Shown here one piece after another: positions 1-9,118 of a stretch of 64,000 nucleotides of DNA. Source of the stretch: Gammaproteobacteria bacterium. Its GTDB lineage: Bacteria > Gemmatimonadota > Gemmatimonadetes > Longimicrobiales > Gaopeijiaceae. Position 1 is the first letter of the stretch; every line of letters begins with the position of its first letter. A model generated the notes under the pieces. The model saw nothing but the letters and a program-made list of their open reading frames with translations. It ran no database searches and was not told where the DNA came from. The position numbers and the translations under genes were made by a program. Location of the stretch: NCBI GenBank assembly GCA_028821195.1, contig JAPPHB010000064.1, positions 62,001 to 126,000 on the forward strand, given 5' to 3'.

Positions 1-1
1 C

Positions 2-1222
2 CTACATCGCGGTCGGCGTTCGCGCGAGGGTCAACACCTGAGGGTGCTCCACGCCCAGTTCGTCCGTCCAGACCCCGAGGACGGCATCCATGGTGATGTC
101 CATCACCGCGAAGTCGTCCGGTGCCTCCACGGTGCCGAGCCAAGTGCCGTCCGCATCCAGCACCAGCCATGCCTGGGGCCGGCCCTGCTCGCTCCTTCCC
201 CGGTAGAGCTCCAGCCAGACCGCTCCCGAAGGGTCCACAAGGATGTCCGCGTAGGCGGGGCGAGCCGCCGGGGCCGGGAGTTCTTCGATGAACCGGCGAA
301 TTGGCGGGGGGAACGTCGCCCCGGGAGGGAGTTCCACGTCGAACTGGGCCTCCCGCTCCGCAGAGACTTCTTCATCAGTCACGCCCAGCGGATAATCCGG
401 AATGCGCAGTATGCGAACCACGTCGCCGATCACCGAGAGTTCCCGCACCTCCATCAGATCTGCCGACCCCACCAGAATCACGTCGCCGTTCGCGGCCAGG
501 TGTCCCTCCCTGCCGAACAACGGAGGACCCAGGATCGGCCGATCGTCGATCACCCGTCGTACTTCCTCATAGCCAGCGATCAAGCCGACGCTGTCGATGC
601 GCGCGCCGCTCAGGTCGTAACGCAGCAGAGCGCTCGAACCTCGAATGATCTGAGGCCCGGGCTCGATTTCCGTGAGCGAGCGGACTTCCACTAGGACCGT
701 TCCGTCACGAAGGTCATGAAGGTCGAAGACGCGGTCCGCCACATCGAAGGTGTGCGTCGGCACCAGATCGGGCGTGAACACGGTGACCCGGCCTCGCTGG
801 TCGAGCGCGAGAATCCGGTCCGCCGATGGCTCCACCTTCGAGAGGTTCCGAAACTCGCCCGGCCCGTCTCCGGTGCCTCCGACGGATCCCAGGAATTCTC
901 CGCTTGACGAATAGAGGCGCACCTCCTGCGAACCTCGGTCGGCAACCATCAACGATCCATCCGGACGCTGCCGGACGTCGCGGACGCGGAAGAACTCGTG
1001 GGAGGGACCGCTCCCGGAGCGCGTCAGGTCGACAAGGGGATCCGGATCGATGCTCTGCAGGCTGGAATCACCCCACAGCGGTCTCAGCGCCTCGATGATT
1101 CGGACACCGGCGCTGTCTCGCTGAACGACCAGGGACGGAACCGGGTCCGGGGCATTGCACGACACGAGACCGGAGACGAGGAGAACCGCGACGGGCTGCA
1201 GAACAGATCTGGCTCTAGGCAC
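2..1222 (-). CDS. Six-bladed beta-propeller lipoprotein, function unknown
   Basis: Predicted lipid-anchored propeller protein of about 406 residues. The GTG at 1222 is preferred over the ATG at 1315 because it puts a hydrophobic signal followed by the lipobox LVSC within the first 22 residues; the extra residues from 1315 are Arg-rich and unlike a signal peptide. The body holds repeated blade-like segments such as SLMVADRGSQEVRLYSSSG and RILALDQRGRVTVF, with a GGTGDGPGEF loop typical of NHL/6-bladed propellers that are abundant in Gemmatimonadota and Bacteroidota. The substrate or partner is unknown. A related propeller lies at 23362-24672. The stop codon sits at positions 2-4, so the gene is complete. 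It is transcribed divergently from blaI. Confidence 0.75.
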   Translation of the reverse strand: MPRARSVLQPVAVLLVSGLVSCNAPDPVPSLVVQRDSAGVRIIEALRPLWGDSSLQSIDPDPLVDLTRSGSGPSHEFFRVRDVRQRPDGSLMVADRGSQEVRLYSSSGEFLGSVGGTGDGPGEFRNLSKVEPSADRILALDQRGRVTVFTPDLVPTHTFDVADRVFDLHDLRDGTVLVEVRSLTEIEPGPQIIRGSSALLRYDLSGARIDSVGLIAGYEEVRRVIDDRPILGPPLFGREGHLAANGDVILVGSADLMEVRELSVIGDVVRILRIPDYPLGVTDEEVSAEREAQFDVELPPGATFPPPIRRFIEELPAPAARPAYADILVDPSGAVWLELYRGRSEQGRPQAWLVLDADGTWLGTVEAPDDFAVMDITMDAVLGVWTDELGVEHPQVLTLARTPTAM

Positions 1223-1345
1223 GGGCGCCTCACGATTGCGGGTGGACGATGGGCGGACCGCTTTATTGCCCGCGCGGCCAGCGCCGGAGAAGCGATGGGA
1301 TCGTAGCGGCCCCAACGGGTCTCGGCAAAGGACTCCGGAATCATT

Positions 1346-1410
1346 CTACGAAGACCCTCGTTGACATCCGGGGAACCATCGGCTACAGTTCTGACTACGA
1401 AGACCTTCGT
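1346..1410 (+). promoter_or_regulatory. Promoter with two BlaI-type operator sites upstream of blaI
   Basis: A near-consensus sigma70-like promoter is visible: TTGACA at 1361-1366, 17 bases, then TACAGT at 1384-1389. Two copies of a 16-base element flank it: CTACGAAGACCCTCGT (1346-1361) ending at the -35, and CTACGAAGACCTTCGT (1395-1410) at the expected transcription start. The second contains a perfect dyad ACGAAG-AC-CTTCGT. BlaI/MecI repressors bind short dyads over their own promoters, so autorepression by the downstream gene is inferred. Confidence 0.65.
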
Positions 1411-1513
1411 GAAGCGAGGGCCCGGAGATGGGCTCGAGAGCCGGAGAATCGTTCAAAGCCGACGAGTGAGATGGTTCAATCGGGCGACAGCTGGACGGTG
1501 CGGGGAGCGCAAC

Positions 1514-1921
1514 ATGCCAAGTGAATCAGCCGAATCGAGACGGGAACCGAATCGATTCACCCACCGCGAACTTGACATCATGAGCGTCCTCTGGCGCCGG
1601 GGCTCGGGGACGGTGGCGGAGGTCCGGGACGTCCTCGGGGAGGATGTCGGCTATACGACCGTTCTCAAGATGCTGCAGATCCTGGAGGGCAAGAACGCGG
1701 TTCGCCATGAGAAGGAAGGACGGGCCCACCGCTACTACCCACTGGTCGAATCCGCCGACGCAGGCGGCAGTGCCCTCAAGCGGGTCATGAACAAGATCTT
1801 CCACGGTTCCGCGGAGCTGCTGCTGGCGACGCTGGTCGAGAACCGGGAATTCAGTGACGAGGAGATCGAGCGCTTGCGGTCCATCCTGGATCGTGCCCAG
1901 GAGAAGGAAGACGAAAGATGA
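1514..1921 (+). CDS. blaI: BlaI/MecI/CopY family transcriptional repressor
   Basis: A 135-residue winged-helix repressor. FTHRELDIMSVLWRRGSGTV and the helix-turn-helix region with GYTTVLKMLQILE are characteristic of BlaI/MecI, followed by the EKEGRAHRYYPLV wing and a C-terminal dimerisation helix. The ATG at 1514 is chosen because it follows GGGGAG and because residues encoded upstream are not family-like. Its stop overlaps the next ATG (ATGA at 1918-1921), so repressor and M56 peptidase are translationally coupled, as in bla/mec systems where the peptidase cleaves the repressor after sensing. No beta-lactamase gene follows here, so the inducing signal is unknown. Confidence 0.9.
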   Translation: MPSESAESRREPNRFTHRELDIMSVLWRRGSGTVAEVRDVLGEDVGYTTVLKMLQILEGKNAVRHEKEGRAHRYYPLVESADAGGSALKRVMNKIFHGSAELLLATLVENREFSDEEIERLRSILDRAQEKEDER

Positions 1922-3300
1922 TCTTCTGGTGGATGGGCTACGCGGCCGGAATCGGTGTCCTGCTGGCGGTCGGCGGCTGGGCCGGCGAGCGACTCTGCGA
2001 GACGATGGGCTGGCCGCGCCGGTTCGCGTGGATCGCGGCGCTCACGCTGGCGGTGGTGATCCCTCTCGCCGCACGGCCGGCGGCCCCGGTGCTGGACGTG
2101 TCGGCCGCCGCGTCATCGCCCATCACATCGGTGGTGCAGGCAGCCGATCCGGCGGTCCCTGCGATCTCCGGGACGGGTTGGGAGCGGGCGGCGATCGTCG
2201 CCTGGGGCGCCGCCTCGCTGGCCACACTCCTGGTGTTCGGGGCAATCCTGGGCCTTATGAACCACTCGCGCCGCCGCTGGCCCCGGCGGTCGGTGGACGG
2301 CGAGGACGTCTACGTTTCGGAGGGCTTCGGCCCGGCGCTGATCGGCGTGACGCGGCCCTCCGTGGTCATCCCCGACTGGCTCTTGTGCGCGGGTGACCGG
2401 GCTGGCCGCGTGGCGATTCTGCACGAGCGCGAGCACGCCCGCGCACGCGACCACCTGACCCTCCTCTACGGCGCAGTCATCGCCGCGCTCTTCCCCTGGA
2501 GCCCGGCGGTCTGGTGGATGGTCCGCAATCTGCGGGGCGCGGTCGAAATCGACTGCGACCGCCGCGTGATCGCCTCCGGAATCCCGGCCGACGACTACGG
2601 GAAGCTGCTGCTCGCGATCGGCGTGGGACGGCACCGGCGATGGGTGTTGACACCCGCCCTTCTCGAATCCCGACATTCCCTCGAGCGGAGACTGAAGATC
2701 ATGGCTGCCAGGAAGATGAAGTGGAGCCCGCTGCGCGCGGTGACGCTGGCCGGTCTGACGCTGGCGGCGGTGGTGATCGCCTGTGATACCAACGCCCCCA
2801 CCGCCCTCGACGACGCGCTCCTTGACGTGCTGGCGAGCCCGGAAGCGGCGGCCAGCGTACAGCGTTCCCTCACCGCGCGTGCCCTGGCCGAGAAGGTTGA
2901 GGCAGCGCGGCTCAGGAGCAGTGAGCTTGGAATCGAGCCTCGACCGCTGATCTTCATCGACGGCCTGGAGGTGTCAAACCTGGACCTCTCGCTTGGGGTC
3001 GGCACATACACGGTCAAGACCGGCAGCGACCCGTACTCGCCACTGAATTCCCTGAACCCGGACGACATCGAACGGATCGAGGTCATCAAGGGATCGGCCG
3101 CAACCGGCTTGTTCGGCGACGGGGCCGCGAACGGCGTCATTCAGATCTTCACCAAGGAGCCCGAGGTGTCCGAAGCCGCAGAACCATCAGCGAGCAGTTC
3201 ACCGCCACTTGGCGACGACGGGGTCGACATCGCCTCCTTTCTACGGCTCGGGGACCCCGCCTTTGTGTTGACCACAAAGAAGCCGTCGTTCGTGCCTTAG
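1918..3300 (+). CDS. M56 (BlaR1-like) membrane metallopeptidase with TonB-plug-like C-terminal tail
   Basis: A 460-residue membrane protein. Hydrophobic helices at the N-terminus and around residues 90-115 frame a cytosolic gluzincin domain with the zinc motif HEREH (169-173) and a likely third ligand Glu at about 210 in VEIDCDRR. After LERRLKIM (about 255-262) comes another hydrophobic segment ending VVIACDT, then an external region with FIDGLEV and NPDDIERIEVIKGSAATGLF, which is the signature of the TonB-receptor plug domain rather than the penicillin-binding sensor of true BlaR1. The plug is too short and barrel-less for transport. Role inferred: sensing or protein contact that triggers cleavage of the coupled BlaI. 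The tail is partly duplicated downstream (3439-3834). Confidence 0.8.
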   Translation: MIFWWMGYAAGIGVLLAVGGWAGERLCETMGWPRRFAWIAALTLAVVIPLAARPAAPVLDVSAAASSPITSVVQAADPAVPAISGTGWERAAIVAWGAASLATLLVFGAILGLMNHSRRRWPRRSVDGEDVYVSEGFGPALIGVTRPSVVIPDWLLCAGDRAGRVAILHEREHARARDHLTLLYGAVIAALFPWSPAVWWMVRNLRGAVEIDCDRRVIASGIPADDYGKLLLAIGVGRHRRWVLTPALLESRHSLERRLKIMAARKMKWSPLRAVTLAGLTLAAVVIACDTNAPTALDDALLDVLASPEAAASVQRSLTARALAEKVEAARLRSSELGIEPRPLIFIDGLEVSNLDLSLGVGTYTVKTGSDPYSPLNSLNPDDIERIEVIKGSAATGLFGDGAANGVIQIFTKEPEVSEAAEPSASSSPPLGDDGVDIASFLRLGDPAFVLTTKKPSFVP

Positions 3301-3438
3301 TCGGCGTCGCCTGCACAGTCTACGCGAGTTATGGTGTAGCAATTCGGCTCGCCGCTGGCACAGGACGCCGCAGGCCGTGGGTGTTCGCGGACGCCCTCAT
3401 CGAATCAGGACCCGTACTCGAACCGGAGATTGGAGGTC

Positions 3439-3834
3439 ATGGACGCCACGAGGATGAATCGGAGCCCGGTGCGCGCGGTAACGCTCGCCGGTCTGACCTT
3501 GACGGCCGTGGTCATGGCCTGCGACACCGAAGCGCCCACTGCTCTCGACGACGCACTCATCGACGTGCTGGCGGACCCCGAGGCAGCGGTCAACGCGGAC
3601 GGGACCGACAATCCGGGAGCACTTCAAATCAGGGGCGCGCTCGGAGACGGGGCCCCGTTGATCTTCGTCGACGGCGTCAGGCTCGATGAAGGCAGCGCGG
3701 CGCTCAGCTCCCTGAATCCAGACGACATCGACCGGATTGAGGTCATCAAGGGATCCGCGGCCGCGGACCTGTACGGCGCGCGCGCCGAAAACGGCGTCAT
3801 CCAGATCTTCATGAAGGGGTCGGGCGACGCCTGA
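3439..3834 (+). CDS. Small lipoprotein with TonB-plug-like domain (duplicate of the M56 tail)
   Basis: A 131-residue paralogue of the last third of the preceding M56 protein. SPVRAVTLAGLTLTAVVMAC matches the corresponding M56 segment and here becomes an N-terminal signal with a lipobox-like VMAC. It is followed by TALDDALIDVLADPEAA and NPDDIDRIEVIKGSAAADLY, again plug-like. The ATG at 3439 follows GGAGG (3432-3436, short spacing); TTG at 3430 is an alternative. In-frame codons just upstream read YSNRRLEV, resembling the M56 LERRLKI, so the duplication began inside the M56 coding region. Function unknown; it may compete with or bind the same partner as the M56 tail. Confidence 0.65.
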   Translation: MDATRMNRSPVRAVTLAGLTLTAVVMACDTEAPTALDDALIDVLADPEAAVNADGTDNPGALQIRGALGDGAPLIFVDGVRLDEGSAALSSLNPDDIDRIEVIKGSAAADLYGARAENGVIQIFMKGSGDA

Positions 3835-3894
3835 ACCCGAGGAACCGTCGCTGAGCGATGCGCCGCGGTCAGGGCGACGCCAGCTCTTTCCGCC

Positions 3895-5939
3895 CTACCC
3901 GTCCTGCGTGACCGGCGTCTTGTGCGTCCCCCACTTCTCGAACCACTTGCGCAGGTATAGCTGCGTGCGCAGGAAGTTGGAGGGCCGCGAACTGGTGCCG
4001 TGCCACTCCTCCTGGAAGCGGATCATGACCGTGGGCACGCCCACGTACTGCAGCGCCTGGTAGAACTCCTCGGTCTGGCCCATGGGGGTGCGCAGATCCA
4101 TCTCGCCGGTCAGGAGCATGGTCGGCGTGGTCACGTTGCCGACGTAGAAGATCGATGAGCGGTCGATCCACTCCGCCGGATCCTCCCAGAAGGGCTTCTC
4201 GAATGTGCGCGTGTAGCTGATGGCGTCCGAGGTGCCCATCGCCGACATCCAGTTGACAATGGGGCAGTTGGCGGATGCCGCGGTGAAGCGGTCGGTGTTG
4301 CCCACGATGTAGCTGGTGAGGATGCCGCCGCCCGAGCAGCCGTAGACGAAGAGGTTGTCCTCGTCCACGTAGCCGCGCCCGAGCATCTCGTCGACCCCGG
4401 CCATCAGATCCGGGAAGTCGGCCCCGGGATAGTCGTGGTTGATGGCGTTCGCGAACTCGGTGCCGTAGCCGGTGCTGCCGCGCGGGTTGGTGTAGAGCAC
4501 CACGTAGTCGTTGGCGGCGTGCTCCTGGAAGGCGAAGTTGAAACCGCCGTTGTACATGCTGTGCGGGCCGCCGTGGATGACCAGCATCATGGGATAGATG
4601 CGGGACGGGTCGAAGTCGGGCGGCTTCACGATCCATCCCTGAACGCGGAAGTCGTCCTCCGAGTCGTACCAGATCTCCTCGACTTCGCCCAGGTCGACGT
4701 ACGCCAGCACGTCGGCGTTCACGTCGGTGAGGCGCCGGGTTTCGTCCGGGCTGTCGAGGCCGAAGCGGAAGACGTCGCCCGGCTCGTGCGCGCTGGAGAC
4801 GACCCCCACGCCCACGCCGTCATCCGAAAACGACGACAGGCCGAAGAGGTGCTCGCCGGAGGTAAGCTGCGTCACCCCGCCATCGACCGACACGAAGTGA
4901 AGCTGCCCGTAGCCGTCCCTGCGCACGTTGAAGTAGAGGCCGCTTCCGTCGGGTGCCCACATCATTCCGCCGACCTGCCGGTCGTAATCCCCGGAGATCA
5001 CGCGCGAGCCGGAGCCGTCCCGGTTCATCAGGTGGATCCTCTGGTTGCGGTATGTGTCGCGGTGGGCGTCGATGCCGGTATAGGCGATGAGCGAGCCGTC
5101 GGGTGAAGGAACCGGACCCCCGTCGGGGCCACGTCTGTCGGTCAGCTGCCGGATGTCGCCACTCGCCACGGCGACCGCGTAGATCTCCGACTCCTGCCAA
5201 TGCTCGGGACGGTCCCAGTCCTCTTCCCGGTATGACGTGAAGTAGATCTCGCTGCCGTCCGGGCTCCACTGGATGCCGGATGGTTCCAGTCGCCGTCGGT
5301 CAGTTGACGCGCGGTGCCGCCCTCGGCCGGGACCACGAAGACATGGGTCCAGCCGGTGTCCACGTAGCCCTGCCGGTCGCGCTTGTAGCCGGCCCGCTCT
5401 ACCACCTTGGGCTCGCGCACCCACTGGGCGCCCTCCGGGCGGCGCGGAAGCTCGACGCCGGCGAAGTCGGCCCGGTCGGCGACCCGGCTGGTGAAGGCGA
5501 TCCACTCGCCGTCGGGGGACCACTGCGGCCCCGACGGCCCGTTCTCGAGGCGCGTGATCTGGCTGACCGCGCCTTCGTCGTCCATCCAGCGGACGAAGAG
5601 CTGGGACCCGCTGGGCTCGCCGCGCGCAGTGAAGAGGGTGCGCGTGCCGTCGGGCGACCAGCGGGCGCCGGTGCCGTCGAGCAGGTGACGGGCGCGGGAG
5701 CCGTCGGCGTTCATGATCCACAGCGACGATTCCCGGCGGTCGGCCTGCTTGTCCACCCAGCCCCGCGTGTAGACGATGCGCTCACCGTCAGGAGAGATGC
5801 GCGGATCGGACACGCTCTCCATGTCCAGGTAGTGCGTGAGCGAGAGCCGCTCCTGGGCTGCCGCGGGCGCGGTGGCGGACAAGACGGCGATGGCTGCCAG
5901 GGCGACTGCAATCCGGGTGATTGTGCGTGAACGTCTCAT
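3895..5939 (-). pseudogene. S9 family prolyl-oligopeptidase-like peptidase, interrupted by a frameshift
   Basis: Secreted serine peptidase with signal peptide (TRIAVALAAIAVLSATAPAA), an N-terminal WD/TolB-like propeller (ISPDGERIVYT, WSPDGEWIAFTS, IQWSPDGSEIYFTS) and a C-terminal alpha/beta hydrolase with nucleophile GCSGGG, Asp in MDLRTP and His in EWHGTSSRP. The ATG at 5939 follows GGAGGAG. The reading frame breaks near 5285-5289 (minus strand CATCCGGCATC): upstream coding runs to DGDWNHP in one frame and resumes as GIQWSPDG in another. One missing G in a short G run would restore a full-length protein of about 680 residues. The catalytic half is intact, so this is either a recent mutation or a sequencing or assembly error. 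Confidence 0.85.
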
Positions 5940-5962
5940 CAGATGCTCCTCCACTTCCGTTT

Positions 5963-6027
5963 ACTCACTTCGCATCGGAATACTCATCATGTCGAGCACT
6001 TCGCATTCCGGGTAACTCATCTCGCAT
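5963..6027. repeat. Imperfect tandem repeat upstream of the S9 peptidase gene
   Basis: Two copies of a roughly 22-24 base unit, ACTTCGCAT(TC)CGG..ACTCATC, begin at 5967 and 5998 (31 bases apart), and a third partial copy CTCGCATTCC starts at 6021. It lies between the S9 peptidase start and the MscS gene. It may be an operator array or simple sequence drift. Confidence 0.4.
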
Positions 6028-6046
6028 TCCTGCTCTGTCAGTTACA

Positions 6047-7195
6047 TCACCCCGGCCGGGGCAGCCGCCGAGGTTTCTGCTCCGACTCCCCGTGGATGAT
6101 CAGCTCCCGTTTCGGATACGGAATCTCTACTCCCGCTTCCGCAAACGCGGCGACCGCCTTCCCGGTGATCTCGTCGGCGATGCGGCGGCGGTTGCGGGCC
6201 TCGAGGATCCACACGCGCAGCTGGATCTGGACATCGGAGGGTCCGAAGCCGCGCACGATAACGATGGGCTCCGGCTCCAGCTTCACCCCCTGCACCTGCT
6301 TCGCGGTCGCGATCAGCAGGACCTTGGCGCGTTCGATGTCGGACTCGTACGCCACGGAGAAGGGAATACGCAGGCGAATATCTTCGCCCGACATGGTGTA
6401 GTTGATGATGTCACGCACCATGATCAGGCTGTTGGGCACGATGATCACCAGGTTGTCCGGGTTGCGGATCTTGGTGGCGCGCAGGCCGATCTCGATCACG
6501 TCGCCCCAGGTGCCGGTCTCGTTGGGCGCGCTCCAGAGCTCTATGCGATCGCCCACCTTGAAGGGGCGGTCCATGATGAGCAGCACGCCGGCGATCAGGT
6601 TCGACAGCGTGTCCTTGGCCGCGAGAGAGAGGGCCAGCCCCATGACCCCGGCGCCGGCCAGCAGCGGGGCGATGTTCAGTCCCAGCAAATCCAGCGCCAG
6701 CACGACCCCGAGGGCCAGCACCAGGAACCGAACGGTGCGGTTGATGAGGGGAAACGCCGTTTCGTCGAGCGTCGTCTCTCCGGTTGCCAGCACCCGGCCC
6801 TCTACCAGGTCGAGCACATCGCCGATGAAGCGGCTGAGCGGAAGAAAGAGGAGCCCGACCCAGATGGCCAGAACCCAGTTGGCGACCAGCGGCGGCGTCC
6901 CGGCCTGATTCGGAATCGACCAGATGATGACAAGTCGCCACACGGCCCAGGCGACGATCGAGAACAGTCCGGCGCGGAGCAGGAACTCCACCAGGTAGTC
7001 GTCGAGCCGGGTGTCGGTGCGCGTCACCCAGCGCTTCTTGGCGCGGCCCAGGATCCCCCGTACCACGAAATAGCCCACGGTTGCGAGTACGACCGCGAGC
7101 CCGCTGGGCGTCCAGCGCGGAGCCGCGTATTCGAGGGCCGTACTCCACAGTTCGCCGATTTGGGTGAACTCGATATTGAAACCCAGGAATTCCAA
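6047..7195 (-). CDS. MscS-family mechanosensitive ion channel
   Basis: A 382-residue inner-membrane channel. About four hydrophobic segments precede the pore helix, recognisable by the Gly/Ala-rich LAGAGVMGLALSLAAKDTL and then NLIAGVLLIMDRPFKVGD leading into the beta domain (GTWGDVIEIGLRATKIR, VIIVPNSLI). The C-terminal mixed domain (VEIPYPKREL) is also typical. It is longer than E. coli MscS (286 residues) because of extra N-terminal helices, as in YbdG/YnaI-type channels. The predicted role is solute release during osmotic downshock. It has its own upstream region and no obvious operon partner. Confidence 0.93.
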   Translation of the reverse strand: MEFLGFNIEFTQIGELWSTALEYAAPRWTPSGLAVVLATVGYFVVRGILGRAKKRWVTRTDTRLDDYLVEFLLRAGLFSIVAWAVWRLVIIWSIPNQAGTPPLVANWVLAIWVGLLFLPLSRFIGDVLDLVEGRVLATGETTLDETAFPLINRTVRFLVLALGVVLALDLLGLNIAPLLAGAGVMGLALSLAAKDTLSNLIAGVLLIMDRPFKVGDRIELWSAPNETGTWGDVIEIGLRATKIRNPDNLVIIVPNSLIMVRDIINYTMSGEDIRLRIPFSVAYESDIERAKVLLIATAKQVQGVKLEPEPIVIVRGFGPSDVQIQLRVWILEARNRRRIADEITGKAVAAFAEAGVEIPYPKRELIIHGESEQKPRRLPRPG

Positions 7196-7396
7196 GCCCG
7201 CCTCGCTGAGTGGGTTGCACAGGATGATCAGACGCCGGAAGGCCTAGCCTAATCGTTTGGTCGCTCGTATATCAACCGAATCGACGGATCGCGTCCCGGT
7301 CGTCCGCTCCGCTCGTAGCTCGAATTCGCGGAACATAACCGGCAACCCCGGGCGGGACACCGCCGTCATGGGACTCCTCCTCTGGAGAACTCGCCG

Positions 7397-9058
7397 ATGA
7401 AGGTGCACGCTGTCGGGTCCGGGCCTTCGGTCCACGGCATCCGGTCCGTTCCGTGGATCCGGGCGCTCCGGTTCGTACCTCTCATGGCCCTCCTGCCTGC
7501 GGCCTGCACGGCGGGCGGGGGGCCGGCCGACCTCCTCATCCTCGGGGGCTCGGTGCTGGACGGTTCGGGGGGCGAGGCGATGACGGCCGACGTGGCGGTG
7601 GCCGGTGACCGGATCCGCTTCGTGGGGGATGCCGCGAGCGCGGGCATCACGGCGCTGGACACGGTCGACGCGCGCGGGCTGGTCGTCGCGCCCGGATTCA
7701 TCGACATGCATTCGCACGCCGAGGTCGACGCCGACCACGGGCGGGATGCGCGCGCCTTCCTCTTCCAGGGCATCACGACCGTCGCGCTCGGGCTGGACGG
7801 GGGCGGTTCGGCGCACGTGGCGGACCGGCTGGCCCGGTGGACCGACGACGGCATCGGGGTGAACGCCTTTCTCTCCGTGGGCCACAACTGGGTGCGGCGG
7901 CAGGTGCTGGGGATGGCGGACCGCGCGCCCACCGAGGCCGAGCTGGACGAGATGCGCGCCCTGGTGCGCAAGGGCATGGAGGAGGGCGCGTATGGCCTCT
8001 CCTCCGGGCTCTTCTACCTGCCTGGCAACTACGCCGAGACCGAAGAGGTGATCGAACTGAACCGGGTCGCCGCCGAGTACCCGGGAGCAATCTACGACAC
8101 TCACGACCGCGATCTCGGCGCCGCCTATCCGTCCTTCGGCTACCTGAAGTCGATCGAGGAGGGCATCCGCATCGGCGAGGAGGCGGGCACCAAGGTCATC
8201 TTCAGCCATTTCAACGCCCAGGGGGCGCACAACTACGGCCGGGCGCCGGAGGGAGCGGCGCTGATCGAGGCGGCGCGGGCGCGCGGGGTCCAGGTGGCCG
8301 GCGCGCATCACTCCTACACCGCGACCCAGTCCAACCTGCGCTCGTATACGATCCCGAGCTGGTTCGTGGCGGGGGGCGACACCGCGATGCTGCGGCGCTT
8401 CGACGACCCCGACACGGTCCAGGTGATCGACCGCCAGACGCTCGAGATGCTCACCATCCGGGGCGGGGCCGATCGCCTTCTGTTCGCCGACCGGCGGCCG
8501 GAGCTGAACGGCAGGACGCTCGAGGAGGTGGCCGACGAACTGAGCATGGAGCCCCCCGCCGCGGCCCGCCACATCCTGCGCGACGGGAACGCCGCGGTGA
8601 TGAACCTCGGCCTCTACGACATCGAGAACGTGCGCTACCTGGCGCAGCTCGACTGGATGATGACCTGCACGGACGGGCGCGACCCGGGACCGACCCGGCC
8701 CATCACCCACCCGCGCGCCTTCGGGTCGTTCTCGAAGAAGATCCGCGAGCTGGTGCTGGACGAAGAACTCATCACGCTGTCCTTCGCAGTGCGCTCCATG
8801 ACCGGGCTCGCGGCCGACTTCCTGGAATGGCGCGAGCGGGGCTATCTGCGCGAGGGATACTTCGCCGACATCACCGTGCTGGAGCTGGATGCGGTGCGCG
8901 ACATGGCCACCTACGAGGACCCGCACCAGTACTCGGAGGGCACCGTGCATGTGCTCGTGAACGGGGGGTTCGCCATCCGGGACGGGGAGGCCACGATGGC
9001 GCTGGCGGGACGCGCGCTGGTGCGCGGCGGGGCGGCCTTCCAGGCGGGGGCGCCGTGA
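7397..9058 (+). CDS. N-acyl-D-amino-acid deacylase-like amidohydrolase (lipoprotein)
   Basis: A 553-residue amidohydrolase-superfamily enzyme. The N-terminus ends in LLPAAC, a lipobox, so it is probably anchored in the envelope. DLLILGGSVLDGSGG starts the metallo-dependent hydrolase fold; metal-binding HxH is in FIDMHSHAEVD; further motifs are THDRD, FSHFNAQG and AGAHHSY. FADITVLELDAVRD and the C-terminal TVHVLVNGG are characteristic of D-aminoacylase/dihydroorotase-like proteins. The exact substrate (N-acyl-D-amino acid or a related amide) cannot be read from sequence. TGATG joins its end to a 23-codon ORF, and the crotonase gene follows after 60 bases, so co-transcription is likely. Confidence 0.85.
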   Translation: MKVHAVGSGPSVHGIRSVPWIRALRFVPLMALLPAACTAGGGPADLLILGGSVLDGSGGEAMTADVAVAGDRIRFVGDAASAGITALDTVDARGLVVAPGFIDMHSHAEVDADHGRDARAFLFQGITTVALGLDGGGSAHVADRLARWTDDGIGVNAFLSVGHNWVRRQVLGMADRAPTEAELDEMRALVRKGMEEGAYGLSSGLFYLPGNYAETEEVIELNRVAAEYPGAIYDTHDRDLGAAYPSFGYLKSIEEGIRIGEEAGTKVIFSHFNAQGAHNYGRAPEGAALIEAARARGVQVAGAHHSYTATQSNLRSYTIPSWFVAGGDTAMLRRFDDPDTVQVIDRQTLEMLTIRGGADRLLFADRRPELNGRTLEEVADELSMEPPAAARHILRDGNAAVMNLGLYDIENVRYLAQLDWMMTCTDGRDPGPTRPITHPRAFGSFSKKIRELVLDEELITLSFAVRSMTGLAADFLEWRERGYLREGYFADITVLELDAVRDMATYEDPHQYSEGTVHVLVNGGFAIRDGEATMALAGRALVRGGAAFQAGAP

Positions 9059-9118
9059 TGACCGCACGGGAACATTCGCGAACGGATTCCGGGCGCGACT
9101 GCGAGAGAAGCCGGCTTC

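Noticed and set aside
1514-3300. A beta-lactam resistance switch
   Set aside because: No penicillin-binding sensor and no beta-lactamase follow; the serine hydrolase at 21874 is distant and looks like an esterase-type relative.
5280-5292. Programmed frameshift in the S9 peptidase
   Set aside because: There is no slippery heptamer or other recoding feature, so a one-base deletion or sequencing error is the simpler reading.
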